From Limnomonas spitsbergensis (Eukaryota; Chlorophyta; Chlorophyceae; Chlamydomonadales), in the NCBI GenBank assembly GCA_037349105.1, contig JAYJMM010000016.1, forward strand, positions 1,550,001-1,614,000: a stretch of DNA of 64,000 nt, written 5' to 3'. The notes under the pieces were generated by a model that was not told the DNA's origin, did not search any database, and worked only from the letters and a program-made list of their open reading frames with translations. Below, piece after piece: positions 32,323 to 48,049 of this stretch. The position numbers and the translations under genes were made by a program. The stretch's first letter is position 1. The number at the start of each line of letters is the position of its first letter.

Positions 32323-32927
32323 TTTTGCCACAATGTGCCGCGTGCTGAGCGTGGGAGTACCGTTTGCTGTTATGCGCGTAGCGTTGGCTCAAGGCCTGGC
32401 AGAGCTACAGTGTCCTCGACGAGCCCGCAGGGGGACGCAGGAAGGGGGCCTAGTGGCCCTCGACAGGGAAAGCTGAGGGAGTATCGCAGCAGAGAGTATC
32501 GTTAACACATTTCGATATTGGTGGTCAGAGAAACTGCCTGGAGCTACGAGTAGAGGCGATGTTCCGAGCACCAACTCGGCTAACCGTATGCTGTGCAGGT
32601 GGTGGATGGAGGGTGGGAAGAGACAGCAGGGCGGGGCGGACAACGAAGTAGGAGTCTGCTGCACCAAATCGACAATGAAAGTTTCTTCTCGACACCACCA
32701 GGCTGATCGGACTGCAGAGCGCGGTTGGCATCCCTAGGAGGGTAAAACCCTTCGGTCACCGCCTTCGGTGATCTATACCTGTACATGTACTGTCAGCGGT
32801 ACATGACAGCTCGAACACACAATTCAATGACACAGCACATGCCCATGCCATTTCACATCACGTGGTAGGCTAAGTTATGTCTGCCGGTTTTCATCTAATC
32901 AATATGGGACCCATGTTCAGATCACAG
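32323..32927. other. 5' flank of the coiled-coil gene
   Basis: Presumed promoter and 5' UTR; the start codon sits in GCAAAAATGCC. No TATA box or second gene was recognised. Confidence 0.35.
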
Positions 32928-33115
32928 GTCAACAACATTACACCTCTGGGCCCGCTCAAAGCTCGGCCGCGTGGGCGCCTAACTGTTCAGAAGGGAGTAA
33001 AGAAGGAACTAAAAGGAAGAGAGGGGGCAAGGAACAAAAGGAGAGGCCGGGAAGGCAACGAAGACCAAGTCCAACACCTGAGTTCCACTAGAGACTAACC
33101 CTCAACAAAGCCTAT
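32928..33115 (-). mobile_element. LINE 3' fragment
   Basis: Reversed terminus (ACATTACACCTCTGGGCCCG, GCTCGGCCGCGTGGGCGCC) followed by purine-rich antisense 3' UTR. A stub of a terminus also lies at 33,355-33,380. Confidence 0.7.
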
Positions 33116-33529
33116 ACATAAAAGATAAGTCCAGAATTTCCAATTCAGTTCAGATCACAGGAAGTGAAGTGTAATACTGTAGCTGTGCAGGTCTGGCACT
33201 CAAATACCGCTGCGGTACCCTGGTGAGCCCTATACGGTACCTATGTTGAGATTAATATTGCATCATGTTAAGTTACCATCGTGCTGAGGTACTGATACAG
33301 GCCAGGTCACTTCATTGGCAAGGCACTGAAATATTGCCCGCATTGTACTGTGTCAGGGCCCTAAAGTGTAACGTCATTGACTGTGTCAAGGATCTCCCTG
33401 GCAACTGTAACGCAAGATCCGGGGCTGATGCTAAGAATCTCAAAACTCGAGCAAAGTGTGGGTGGGGTGATTTACCCAGTTTTGTGCCCAATCTAGTTGG
33501 GTGCACCTCGAAGGTTTACAACCGTGCAC

Positions 33530-33785
33530 ACCCACTGGGCCCGGCCTACACAGCCGAGCCTTTTTAAGCAGGGCCCAGAGTGTAACGTCATTGACCTGCT
33601 AGACGTTCGGCCGCGTGGGGCTGGTACGGAATGACTAAGCTTTATTCCTGCTACCATGCACAGCCTGGCCCATGGTGCAGCCATGCCACCCTACGTGAGG
33701 GGGGGATGAAACAAATCCGGCGATCTAGACAAGTCCCATCCCTTGGTCCCGTGCATCAAATGTGATGCCCCGCTGGACTGTAAAA
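33530..33785 (+). mobile_element. LINE 3' terminus followed by the second dispersed repeat
   Basis: 33,530-33,595 ends GCAGGGCCCAGAGTGTAACG. 33,600-33,785 matches the 17,260 repeat (GGAATGACTAAGC, ACCATGCACAGCCTGG, GCCATGCCACCCTACGTGAG) and continues into GTGATGCCCCGCTGGACTG, which recurs near 57,450. Confidence 0.6.
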
Positions 33786-34326
33786 ACTTCACAGACGGAG
33801 GGAGAGACAGCATATGTCAGGTATGGGACCATATGTAAACTGAGCAGAAGTGACTTGCGTCCACGTGAATACGTCCAGCAGTGTTGCTGCCTGCAATGCT
33901 CCAGGACAGCTGCCCTGACCAACTTCACGACTTTTTGAGCCATTGTCACAGGTCAGCGGACACAATGGCCCACGTGCTTCAAAACCCATTCAACAGCCGT
34001 GATTGTCTTTGTTAACAGCACATCGCACACGCAAACTCATCAGCAGTTTTGGGGTCCAAAATTAAAACGGCATCCTGGGCTGTACGAGATGACGTAAGGC
34101 TGAAACCAGGGTCACGGCACCTCTGAAGAGCACCTTATCCACCTTCTGTTGGGAAGCATAGGAACATACCACGCCATAATCCAGCAGGGTCTACACACTT
34201 CCTGCCCACAGGTGTTCCATCATCAACACTCGACCTGCTGTGGGTCCCACTAAAAAGGGCCTGAACTACGCATCTGGAATGCACCTGTCAGCATATCTTT
34301 TGCCTGCGTCGGAAGCCGGGGCAGCT
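33786..34326. other. 3' flank of the plastid uL11 gene
   Basis: No gene was recognised; this holds the 3' UTR of the minus-strand gene. No TGTAA was seen close to the stop. Confidence 0.4.
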
Positions 34327-37745
<3,419 letters not shown>

Positions 37746-37911
37746 ACAATGCTAATAATGCAAGCTGTGTAATGTGTTGACGCGTCAAAGGGCCTGAGAG
37801 AAGGAAAGAAAAAATAGGATGAGGTGCGATGTACGGCAAGGGGGGCCTGTCCTGCGCCGCTATGTTGCTAGCATACGTTCTGCTCGCCCTTTCCCTCAGG
37901 CGATTTGAACA
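37746..37911. promoter_or_regulatory. Bidirectional promoter region between uL11c and eL6
   Basis: Only 166 bases separate the two outward-facing start codons, so both promoters and 5' UTRs must fit here or overlap. A pyrimidine-rich CTGCTCGCCCTTTCCCTCAG lies close to the eL6 start, as expected for a ribosomal-protein transcription start region, but it also resembles a 3' splice site. Confidence 0.6.
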
Positions 37912-40219
37912 ATGGCTAAGCTTGCAAAGACGCCTGCCACGTTCGTGACTAAGGGCGTGACTGCCAAGGGCCGATCTCAGACCTACAAGAGGTGTGACTC
38001 TGGGAGCACGTATCAGTTCCGTTTACACATTAGTTTCAACTTGTATTAATAAGCGACCGCTTTAACTTTGATGGCTGCGGCCTCCAAATCCCGTACATGG
38101 AGAAGGGACGGGGGCCGTTTCCTACCTCCCAGCTGATGTAATGGCGCGATCATGTCTTACACCCTCGTCTCTGGATTGTGCATTCGTGCTCAGGCGGGGT
38201 CTGTTCGCCGTGAAGAAGAAGAACGGCGGCAAGTTCCCCGTCCACGCCAAGAAGGTTGTGGCCGCTGCTGCTGCCACGAAGGCACCCAGGTGCGACATTG
38301 TAATTCGGAGAAGCAGGAGCAGTCATAGGGTCAGAGCAAGCATGACCAAGCTCATTTCTTCAAGTTTTCGGGTCTCCCATGCTGAGATGCCCTCCATTGC
38401 TTCATGAGGTGTGGTCCGATGGTTCACAGCTATCTCAATCCGACCTGAGTGGTCAGGTTATCTTGTCCACATGATCACTGTGACCAGTGGAAGTTGCATG
38501 GACGACCAGTACATCGCTGGCGGGCTGCTGACATTTTAAGCAAAATTTGGCATGAATATAGACACACTCTCTGCCCATGTGTGCTTGCTTGGCAATACCT
38601 CCCGTGTCCATGCACTGTCTGACAAGTGCATGGATGGGGGAGGTATTGCTTGTTGATGCCTGCTCTTGAAGATCTTGCCTCGACTACCCAAACCTGTACG
38701 CGTGTTCTTGCTGCCCCAAGTTGCCTGTATTCGACTTCAGCAGCATAGCAGCTGAGCCGGAATAGAGCCTATGTCCTTAAGATCAAGGATGAGACGCATT
38801 GCTGGTGGCCGGCCCTGGCAAGGTCGGGGTTTAGTCTATGTAGATCGAGCCGAAGGGTTGCCTTAAGCACTGGAAACGTGGCCAGAGGGCCCAAGCGAAA
38901 GCAGCATGATATTCTCTGTCCTCTTCCAGCTGTCAAAAACAAATGGAGGGTGGGCAAGCATACCATTTCCCACCCTGCTATAGTATGCATTGTGCTTAAA
39001 TGATTTGAGCAAACAGCCTTTGTGTAGTCCAAGATTGGCTTAGTTGACACTTGTGGCCTCAAAAACGCTATCATGTAACAATCCTGCGCATGCTTCCCAT
39101 GCTCAGATGGCCTTCCCCTGCGAATGCGCCCCTCTTATTGAACTGCCCTGCTTCTTTGAATGCAGGTTCTACCCTGCTGACAACGTACCCAAGCCGCTCA
39201 GCAACAAGCCTGTGCACAAGCCCACGAAGCTGCGCGAGTCCATCACCCCCGGCACCGTGCTCATCCTGCTAGCTGGCCGCTTCAAAGGCAAGCGTGCCGT
39301 CTTCCTGGGACAGCTGCCATCTGGACTGCTGCTCATCACTGGACCCTACAAGCTGAATGGTATCCCCATCAGGCGTGTGGGCCAGCCGTACGTGATTGCC
39401 ACTGCCACCAAGGTGAGAAGGACGACTGGGTTAGAGGCCTTGATCACGTCGGGGCATGTATGGGTGTGGGCCTCAGGACAGTGGTGTTGAGGCCAGTATG
39501 GAGACAGGAGATCCCAGCCTGCATATCTGGTGATGGTAGAGATTCAGTGGCAGGCTTGGGGCAGTGCACATGTAGGAAGTTGATGCGGGGACTGGGGAGA
39601 GTTACGTCTGGCACTCATGGTCGAGTCAAAGGACTTTTTTTTTCTTAGGATGAAAGTTAAGTTCCACATGTTCTGGTGGATAAGACTCATGGGGGGGACT
39701 TCAATTGTTTAAATCTTACCCCTGATCGCCTCGTTAAATTTTATTTGGGGGGAATGATGGGGATGAGCCTGTTGGGCATTGGTGGTGAAAAATAACTGAT
39801 GCCTCTTGAGATCGTCCCCCCCGTGTTGTTTTCTAATTTCCATCACCAGTCAACAAAAGCTAAAAGCAGCCAATACATGCTGTCCCTTCCTAGTGAGGCT
39901 AAGCACAAACAAGGACATCGCACCTCTCTCCCTCCCTTCCTCCCTCCCTCATTTGTTTCAGGTGACACTGCCCAAGCTCGACCTGACCAAGTACACCGAC
40001 TCATACTTCAAGGCCGCTGAGTCCAAGAAGGTCAAGAAGGGTGAGAAGGAGTTCTTCGACGGCGAGGCGCAGAAGAAGGTGCTGGCCGCAGACTACATCG
40101 CGAACCAGAAGTCTCTGGACGCGGCGCTGCTGCCCGCTCTGGACGCGGACCTGAAGGCGTACCTATCTAGCCGCTTCACGCTGCGAGATGGTGACAGGCC
40201 TCACCTCATGAAGTTCTAA
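37912..40219 (+). CDS. RPL6: Cytosolic 60S ribosomal protein L6 (eL6), 4 exons, 226 aa
   Basis: Exons 37912-37991, 38194-38289, 39166-39412 and 39962-40219; GT-AG introns in phase, 681 nt including stop. The N-terminus is basic ([20 protein letters not shown]). The eL6 core follows: [51 protein letters not shown] and [18 protein letters not shown]. Then come [16 protein letters not shown] and a Lys-rich C-terminal arm ending [11 protein letters not shown]. Length and architecture fit plant and algal eL6. It is a structural protein of the cytosolic large subunit. Intron 2 contains a hairpin (38,593-38,648). Confidence 0.97.
38593..38648. repeat. Hairpin in eL6 intron 2
   Basis: CAATACCTCCCGTGTCCATG then CAC pairs with GTGCATGGATGGGGGAGGTA then TTG: 20 of 23 positions pair, with a 10-base loop. 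It is compact enough to be a structured small RNA or an inverted-repeat scar; no box C/D or H/ACA pattern was recognised. Confidence 0.75.
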
Positions 40220-41219
40220 GCATGCTTGGAACCATCGAGTGCTAGGTGCTGATGTGCATTTTTATATGTCGGGGCGTGATGTCCCGATCTGTTAAGGACG
40301 AGCACACTGATGATGGTGCCCAGAAAGACCATTTGCAAACCAGAAACTGTGATAGTGAAATGCAGGTATCAGAGGCCAAGATTAGGGTTGTGAAGTCCTG
40401 AAAGGATGTCCCACGGCAAGCTCTGAAGACACAGTTCTTTCGAGACAAGCAGCAGGCACAGTCTGTTTCCGTTAAAAAGAGCCTTCAATCCAGATCGTAG
40501 GGCCTTCGGGACAAGTAAACCAGGCCCACAGGCTTGTATGGCATCTATGTCACGCCGAAAGAGTATGTAAGCACACTTTGCATGCCAGCTGTCGATGGAG
40601 CTTCGTAAGAGAGACGGGGCAGATGGGACACAAAGAGAAGGACAGACGTGAAACGAAAGGCAGTGGGAAAGTTCCTCGCCCTTCAAGGTGGCCCTAGACA
40701 TGTCAATGACGCTACACCTCTTACCCTGAGCCCTGTTCAAGAAGGCTGGGTCCATCATCGAGATACTAGTAGCCCACAAGCGGCACAACACACACATGCA
40801 TGCAACCCGAGCTATCTTGCCCTCATGGCACCTAAACCAAACTGCCATTGCTACAGAGTTCATAATGTTTTCACACTGGTTGCGTGCCACGAATATGCAT
40901 GGGACTCCATGGGGTTCCTCATGCCGCCGCATGGGTGCATACATGCATGGCGCGGCAAAGTTAAAGGCATCATCCGAAGGCCTCTGTCAGCACACACTCC
41001 ATTTAATAACACGAAGTAATAGGCTGGGCACCATTGAGCCTTACATTTATTACAGTTAACCAAGCTACATTTCCGAGATAAGCCGTACTCTAATCATTAA
41101 TCAAAATGTGTTGGTGTGTACACTACGGCACGCGGAATACCATGAATTAAGGGTCGAGTTCTACTTTCACTTACAAAAGTTATACACACCATACATTTTT
41201 TACGTACTGAAGGGGGAAG
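40220..41219. other. eL6 3' flank with a LINE stub
   Basis: 40,700-40,760 is a reversed LINE terminus (GTCAATGACGCTACACCTCT). The first TGTAA downstream of eL6 is near 40,566, ~345 bases past the stop. No gene was seen. Confidence 0.5.
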
Positions 41220-42182
41220 CAGGGTACTGGCGGCCGCACCTAGTGCTCTGATCTGCTGGGTGCATTAGAGGAGCTGGAGAGGGGGGCAGCTACCCCCACC
41301 TTGCGCGAGGAAGCAGCTGCCCTACAACACCTACCCGTCATAGAGGTGTTGGCACTCGTTGACGCAGCCTACGAGCAGGCACAGCTGGACGCAAGCGGCG
41401 GTGGGGACCTTAGGGACCCTACCACCGAGCACAGATCTGCGGCGACCTACATCACCTGGTTCCAGTCCACGACGGGTGCCGTGCTGGCACAAGCCAGGCG
41501 CCGCACTAGCCAGAGGGAGTGTGCTTGAGTGCGCATAAATTTGCGACTGCGGCTCAACGCGATCAGCACGGCTTATACCAGAAGACGGCACAATGGTCCG
41601 CGGCGAGAGGCACGCTGCTGCCAGCGGTGTTGGGCATGGGGGGATAGCAAGCAGGTGGAGGATGCGCTACATGTTTGCTTCCAGTGCCCTGGTGTCAGGG
41701 AGCAGTCATGGGAGCGGGGGTGGGCAGGTCCTCCGGGCGCTGCCACTAACTTCCACCAGCTGCACCAGACTGAGCAGGTGTGGGATGCACTTGCTTTTGT
41801 GGACTGCGCTGTGGGCATTGTTGAGGGTTATTCTCTAGGGATTCTGAGGCGCCGGTCTCGTTTGCCTTTCCGGCCTTCCTTTTTGGTCATTTTTGTTGTT
41901 GCCCCCTTTTAGTTTCTTCTCCCTTCTGATCAGTAAGGCGCCCTCGCGGCCAAGCAGGGGTGGGATACGCTTGCTTTTGTGGACTTTTCTTGTTTTGGAG
42001 GTTTTGTTGAGGGCTAGTCTCTAGTGGAACTCAGGAGTCGGACTTGGTCTTCTTTGCCTTCCCGGCCTTTCCTTTTGTTCCTTTCCCCCTCTCTTCCTTT
42101 TAGATTCTTCTTTCTCCCTTCTGAATAGGTGGGCGCCCACGCGGCCGAGCTTTGAGCGGGCCCAGAGGTGTAACGTTATTGA
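41220..42182 (+). mobile_element. LINE 3' part with two decayed C-terminal frames
   Basis: The longest 3' piece here. One frame (41,301-41,528) contains LPVIEVLALVDAAYEQAQLD, a segment shared with the copies at 49,950, 53,290 and 56,487. The next (41,529-41,912) has the C-x2-C...H-x4-C zinc knuckle; the TGA ending the first frame overlaps the ATG that opens the second. The 3' UTR appears partly duplicated before GGGCCCAGAGGTGTAACGTT. Confidence 0.85.
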
Positions 42183-43711
42183 CTGAAGGGGGAAGACAGT
42201 CTCCAAAAAGGGGCTGGTAATAATTCCAGTCATATATGGTTGGGTGCACGTGGTGTAGGCATGTGAGAACGAAGCGCCAATGCGTCGCCTGGGACCGACC
42301 TAAATTGAAAAAGACAATACCCGTAGTCGTTCTTGCCTTCGAGTGAGGCAATTAGTCTACGGTATTGGAAATGACGCTGCCGCACCCCACCCAACATTGG
42401 ACTACCCACCCCATTGGCCCACCCTAAACAAAACCTCAACATGTAGATCTGTTGGTCCGTCCAATGGCTGGACTGTTAACCTGCCGCTGTCATCTATGTC
42501 ATGCTACAACGGGCTTTCACGGGCCGGCAGCTCCAGCACAGCTCCAGCACAGATCGGCGTGCCCGCGTGCGAGCATGCACCCCACGGTCTAGCACCACCT
42601 GGGCAAGCTGGGCACGCACAAAGCTGAACCCAGGTCCCCAATTTGGGCACAGTGAAGGAAGGGGTGCGTGAACACAGTGCAAGGGGGTAGAGCTCATTGC
42701 CTCTTCCCCTCTTCCGTCATGTCCGCATGTTTCCCTGCGCCTTCCTACAGCCTGCCTTTTGTACCACCTGCCCTTGTACCGCCTGCCTCAACACAATCAA
42801 GTGCGCCCGCCCGTAGCATCAAACCTTGCGCACCTCTAGACTATCTGTCCTGGCACTGTCTAGTGTCTACCCCTGTCACCTGCCGACCGCTGATGCCTAT
42901 GAGTTCCTCAAAGTCGGCAGCAGACGTAGCCCATGCTCGACAGGCCGTTGGGCCGCCAAGCGCTCAAAGCCTCGCGCTGGCGTGTTGCCGCTTGTCCCTT
43001 GGCCTGAGAGGTACAGCCTGAGCGCGTTGCGCTCTTCGTATCAAGGCCATCGTGTCGCCCTTGCCCGCAAGCTGGGAAAGTGCTTCTCATGCGGCTCCTT
43101 CATTGCTGGCCAGTACGGAGGGTAGTAAGTAGGCCCGCCTACATGTGTCCACACATGCAAGGCCCATCAACCACTCAAATGCTTCCGGTCACCCCATCAG
43201 GGCGATCATACTAAAATAAAGACACAGTGGCAACAACCGGCCACCCTGCCACACCCATTTGCAGTGCCTTGATCTTTGCCGCTCCGCGGCAAGTAAGCAA
43301 AACCAATCAGCAAACAGATTAGGCATCCAGTCATCACAGTGCAGATTTGCAGTACCAGGACCCCACCGTCACGTTGCCACGCCAGTCCCTCCACCTTTTT
43401 CAGGCCCTCTCGGATGTCCATGCAGTCTCGGATGCGAATCTACGCAGTCACGCACGCTCGGAAATCGGAATCACCAGTTTATCCCGAGTTTCTCCCGTAC
43501 CCTCCGGAACCTCACGGTTCCGGTGGGGAAGGTCACAGCCCAGCTGTCTCCTGGTTCTCAATGAGATATTTTATGTCCTCTGGAACCAGAAGACTGTAAT
43601 GTTCTGCTTCCGAATGGCGATTGGCAATGCTACGATGCGAACAAGGGGACGTCAACGGGTCCAGCATATCGCGTATGTCGTTGCTTCATTACTGACCTTG
43701 ACATGCTACAG
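42183..43711. other. No gene confidently seen
   Basis: Short frames on the plus strand at 42,668-43,125 and 43,259-43,600 have no consistent splice joins. It may contain upstream exons of the isolated exon candidate at 43,712. Confidence 0.35.
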
Positions 43712-43781
43712 GCTGCTGTACCGGCGGTATCTTGATACATCGCAGGAAAAGCTGTCCTCCTGCAACTCTCTGTGTCTGAAG
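43712..43781 (+). other. Isolated exon candidate
   Basis: Acceptor CATGCTACAG and strong donor CTGAAG|GTGAGT flank a 70-base open segment (LLYRRYLDTSQEKL...SLCLK). I could not find partner exons, so a gene is not established. Confidence 0.25.
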
Positions 43782-44080
43782 GTGAGTTTGACGGGATTAA
43801 GAATCGACGAGTAACGGCCTGCCGGCGGGGGTGGGCGTGGCCGGGGTGGGGGCGAATTTCGACGGGGGCGGCGGAGGCTGGGAGCCTCCCGAGGCCCCCC
43901 GGCCGATGGTGTTGTGGACCCATTTGGAAGCCGTTTGTTGGGTTGCTAATCGATGCGTAACGGCTTGTCGGGGGTGGGGGCGGAGGCTACTAGGAGCCTC
44001 CCGAGCGAGGTCCCCTGGCCTATGGTGTTGGACTGTTGGGGACCCATTTGGAAGCCGTTTGTTGGGTTGCTTGCGATTAA
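43782..44080 (+). repeat. Imperfect ~140-bp tandem duplication
   Basis: ATCGACGAGTAACGGCCTGC and ATCGATGCGTAACGGCTTGT start two G-rich units, each running to GACCCATTTGGAAGCCGTTT then GTTGGGTTGC. The array begins right after the donor at 43,781. Confidence 0.8.
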
Positions 44081-46504
44081 ATAAATAAGAATTAACTTAT
44101 AAATTTGCTTCGAATAAATAAACCGTTAGGTAGGAGCAAAGAGGGATAAAACAGCGGGGGATAGATGCAGTCAACTGCCCAACTGGCTGTTTTCCAGTTC
44201 TTGAACGAGCGAGCGAGGGCTAGCCGGCTAGGAGAGGCCACAAATTAATTGGGTGACGCTGCAGGGGGGTCTAGAAACATCAAAGTTGCAAGCTTCTATC
44301 CCCTTTGCTTGACCTGCTTTCTTCGTAATCATGCTGATGTCGACCAATCAATCAATGCGGTAATCACACCCTTGCCGGATGAACTTTTATTTGCGTGCCT
44401 TCGCGTTCATGCAGTAAATCGCCCTCCCAGCCTACGGAATGGAGCGCTGGTGAGGAAGAATTGAAGGGCCAAAATCCTTGAGGCTGAGGCTCTGTGTGCA
44501 AAACTTGAGGAGGGCAGTCCCCTTGAACAGCCGCAATGGGCAATTAACATGGTGGCCCTGTGGGATATAGATCTCCTCATGTTATGGGCTCATCCTCAAG
44601 CAACATGGCGGGTCCTGTCGATAACGACAGGCCCACGCCACGGGTGATTGTTAGTGCTCTCGAAGTCAAGTGAATTACTGCCCTCTACAAGGCTGTTAAG
44701 ATCCCCTCGACGGGGAGCGCAGGTTCACATTATTTAGTTCGGGTGCGTGAGGTTGGCCCATCTTGTGAGTGTTGCCAGGCATGTTGCTGGGTCTTTCAGC
44801 CCGACATCATTGCGTGTGCAAAAAAAAGGCAGTACCACACTTCTCCAATGACTAGCCCCATCACCAACACCACGAGTCCGCCGTTCAAATTGTTCCTATT
44901 GCGTTCAAAGAATCAAAGTGTTCCTAATGGGCATCATGCGCAAGTGCATCATGAGGCATCTATTTTAATAATAAACGTCTTTAACTACCGCGAAAACTGG
45001 CGTCGACAACCGATGACTAGTAAATCCATGGATTCTCAACCCCAATCAACGTAAATTATGAGAGAATGCAAAGCAAATCTACAGTATTTTACAAAGCATC
45101 ACTCGCCCGATCCAAGCCCGTTGTGGTGCGTCGTGACGTGACCTAGACTGTGTTAAAATACCGTAGATTGACAGAGACTTTGCTCAAAATTACTTAAGGA
45201 TTGGCCTGCGCGGACATGGCTGCGCGCTACAAATAATTTCAAAATCACCGCTGCACGGAGTGTCAGTCAGGTGCCCAAACAGCTACAACTATTTCGGGGG
45301 TGCGCACAATGAATTAAAAACAGCAAATATCAAAAAAGGCCGCACGGTAGCGCGCCACTGTTTAATTTGACATCCGTTCAGAGATCCTTACGCCGGTCCA
45401 TGTAGCGAAGCTCGATCCTGGGGGCGGAGCCGGGTGCTGAAGACTGCTGACGTTTCGGGGCCCCAACAGCCACGTGTCCTGAATCCAGGGTGGTCGTCTC
45501 CAGAGGATCCGGTTCTGGAGGTGCTAAAGGAACCGGTGGAGGAGGAGGATGACTATGCTGAGTATTGCTCACCGAGTATTTCTAACCGTGTACTGTTTTC
45601 CTAGCATCAAACAAGGGTTTTGACTCAGTGTTACTGTCCTGGCTGAAAGCGCTGCACGGAAGGAAATTAATATTATTGTACCTGATGTGCGACGTTCATT
45701 TAAATTACCTGCTGCGCGGCAGTAAATTAAATTAAAATTCCGCTGTTGCGTGGGGTTTAATTTTTTTTGCTGCGTGCGGGTGGGCGCGACGACAATTTAA
45801 ATTACCGTAAAAACGGATAGGGCCCGTGCACCATTCGCGCCCCTTTCGTGAACTAAGTTATCAAATTCGTCGCGCAGGCAAAAAGTACCCTACTCCACGC
45901 ACGCGCAGCTGAAACTTTTTAAATTGTTTGTTCGCTATATCACGCAGCCGGTTAGAAAAAAATAATTAAACACCGTGCAGCGCTTTCTGCCAGGTAAATC
46001 AACTCCGTGCAGCTCTTACAGCCACTACGTGTAGTCCACTCAATCAAAAACGTAGTTTGATGCCTGAAAGAACAGTACATGGTCAACAATCAGTGAATGG
46101 CTGTCGAATCAATTATTCGCGCGCTAGTGCGTGGCTTTTTTGATGGTAGGTACGGAAAAACTACTCGGCTCACCGAGGGGGGGACAAAACAAAAAAATCG
46201 ATCCTATCCCCCCACAGTCGAGAGCTTAACGAGTGCTTTCCATAGCTGGTATTAATTTTTGTTGGACCGAGGGGGTGGGGGATATGGGGGGGCAAAGTTG
46301 GGGTGAAAAAAAAACCAATACCGGTATTTGGAAAACTTCTTATCTTTTTTTCTGGAGGTCTGTTGAGGCTGACTGCGGCACCTCTGTGTTCTTCATGCCA
46401 ACATGAGTCCATTAAAATCCTAAATTGTTGCTTGAATTACCACATGACCCCCTGGCTCCCCATACTGAGGGTTTGGCTCCATTGGGCACACCTTGAATGA
46501 GCTG
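44081..46504. other. AT-richer gene-poor stretch
   Basis: Many AATTAAATT and TTTAAATT tracts interspersed with GC-rich words (CTGCGCGGCAG, GCTGCACGG). No gene, RNA or clear tandem repeat was seen. Confidence 0.45.
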
Positions 46505-46735
46505 AGCCAGCCTTAAAAAAGCTGTATTACAGGCAGCACATGATAGTGTTGGTCTGGTGTATCATGAATAAACAGACCATGTCTGGTCGTTGTGGCCAGG
46601 TCCTTAAGTCCACAACCCCTGTAAACGTCGGACGCCATCAGAATGGGATGGAGTGCATGGCAGCTTCCTTGATACAGCGCGATTCGAAGCGGCAGAGAAC
46701 GCTTGGTTTTGCTCCGTTCCACCCCTAGCTATTCC
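46505..46735 (+). repeat. Dispersed repeat, copy 1
   Basis: GAGCCAGCC, GATAGTGTTGG, GATCATGAATAA-like, GTCCACAACCCC, AAACGTCGGACGCCA and GTGCATGGCAGCTTCCT recur in order at 48,855-49,078 (~85% alike by eye). In one frame the 3' half reads GVHGSFLDT-RF-AAE in both copies, suggesting a decayed transposon coding segment. Confidence 0.75.
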
Positions 46736-46737
46736 TG

Positions 46738-47022
46738 TTGCTGCCCCAGCTGAGCCAACACCTGCAAGCCCGCCAGCCTCTTCACTACCTTGATCACATG
46801 CAAACAGCCCATCCCGATCAGCAGCTGGCAGAGGCAGATGTGGCAAGCTACGCGGTGACGATGGAGGACTTAAAGGGAGTAGTGGGCAAAGAGGCCCCGC
46901 TGAGGGAGAGGAAGAAGGCAGTGGGGGAGCTCGTGGCCGCGATGAAGGCTGATGCCAGCGCATTGCCACCGCCATCCAGGCCATCTGCCTTCTGGAAGCA
47001 TCTGATCGCTAGCGAGCAGTAG
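46738..47022 (+). other. Open frame, 94 codons, unrecognised
   Basis: The product contains a helical charged segment (EAPLRERKKAVGELVAAMKA) and follows dispersed-repeat copy 1 directly. It may be the tail of a transposon protein. The second repeat copy is not followed by it. No other support. Confidence 0.25.
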
Positions 47023-47289
47023 TCAATAGCCTGAGCCCAGTGCGAAAATTGACTGATGGCCTGAGCCCAGTACCAAATTTGACTGATGGCATGAATTGTC
47101 ATCATCACTAGATAGCACCTTAACGAGCTGATTCAGAAAATCCTTAACATACCCTGCAATTTTGAATTGAGTCTGAGATATTTAATGTTCAATGGGTTCC
47201 GGAAGCGGTACCTGGGTGGGCGGTAGGCTTGGGTGCTCGTTTTTATTTTAGGGCATTGGGTCCCTGGCTTTTTTTCTGCCCCCCCCCCC

Positions 47290-47792
47290 GTCAATCGGGG
47301 ATACAAAATAAAGGAAGAAAAGGAGAGGCTGGGAAGGCAAAAGTCCAATGGCATCTGAGCTCCTTTAGCAACTAGCCCTCAACAAAGTCTACAACAACAT
47401 CCACAAAGCAAGTGTACGAGCGGCCAAACCCTGCCCGGCCTAGCACAGCTGATGGAAGTCCGTGGCACCGTTCGGGGCACCACCCCGCTCCCCTAATTGC
47501 AACCTGACACTAGGGCATTGGAAGCAAGTATGTAGTGCATCCTCTACATCCTGCACCCCTCGACCAACGTCATTGGCAGTAGCGTGCCTCTTGCCGCTGA
47601 CCGCTACGCCGTCCTCTGGTGTCAGCCGTGCTGATCGTGCCAAGGCGTAGTCGCAAATTTGTGCGAACACAAGCACACTCTCTCGTGCTGTTGCAGCTCC
47701 TGGCTTGTGTCAGCACGGCACCCGCCGTGGTCGGAAACCAGGCACGGTAGGTTGCCGTAGGCTTGTGCTCAATGGTAGGGTCCCTCCACCAT
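47290..47792 (-). mobile_element. LINE 3' fragment, antisense
   Basis: Antisense 3' UTR (AGGAAGAAAAGGAGAGGCTG, CCCTCAACAAAGTC), then the zinc-knuckle frame (VEDALHTCFQCPSVR on the minus strand at ~47,500), then an upstream coding block. The usual terminus is missing; a C-run lies at its place. Confidence 0.75.
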
Positions 47793-47987
47793 GTGATGCA
47801 TGTTCATGACATGCCACCTTTGGGCTTACATAAAATGGCTGGGCCCCGTAGGCATCCAACAGTCCATTTGGGAGAGAAGGAAAGGAACAAGGAATGAGGG
47901 GGCAGGAAAGAGGGGGGAGATGGGATGCATGAGCATGGACTGTTCTACACTTCTACCATTTACGCACATCATGGGCAAATAGGCCAA
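47793..47987. other. Decayed LINE terminus
   Basis: Near 47,808-47,825 CATGACATGCCACCTTTGGG resembles a reversed terminus. Otherwise nothing was seen. Confidence 0.3.
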
Positions 47988-48049
47988 CGCAGGGGCCATG
48001 CTAATCTTCTCTGCATCATTCTGAGTTTATCAGCTACGTCTGAAGGCTC
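47988..48049 (-). pseudogene. Truncated U6 snRNA pseudogene
   Basis: The minus strand keeps CAGAGAAGATTAGCATGGCC then CCTGCG of U6 but stops there, losing the 3' half. The 5' stem is broken (GAGCC-TTCA-GACGT), and ACAGAG of the catalytic core reads GCAGAG. It sits at the end of a ~390-bp duplication shared with the intact U6 at 52,673. Confidence 0.92.

Noticed and set aside
41301..41912. Two adjacent frames as host genes
   Set aside because: They match LINE C-terminal fragments elsewhere in the window and end in the LINE 3' terminus.
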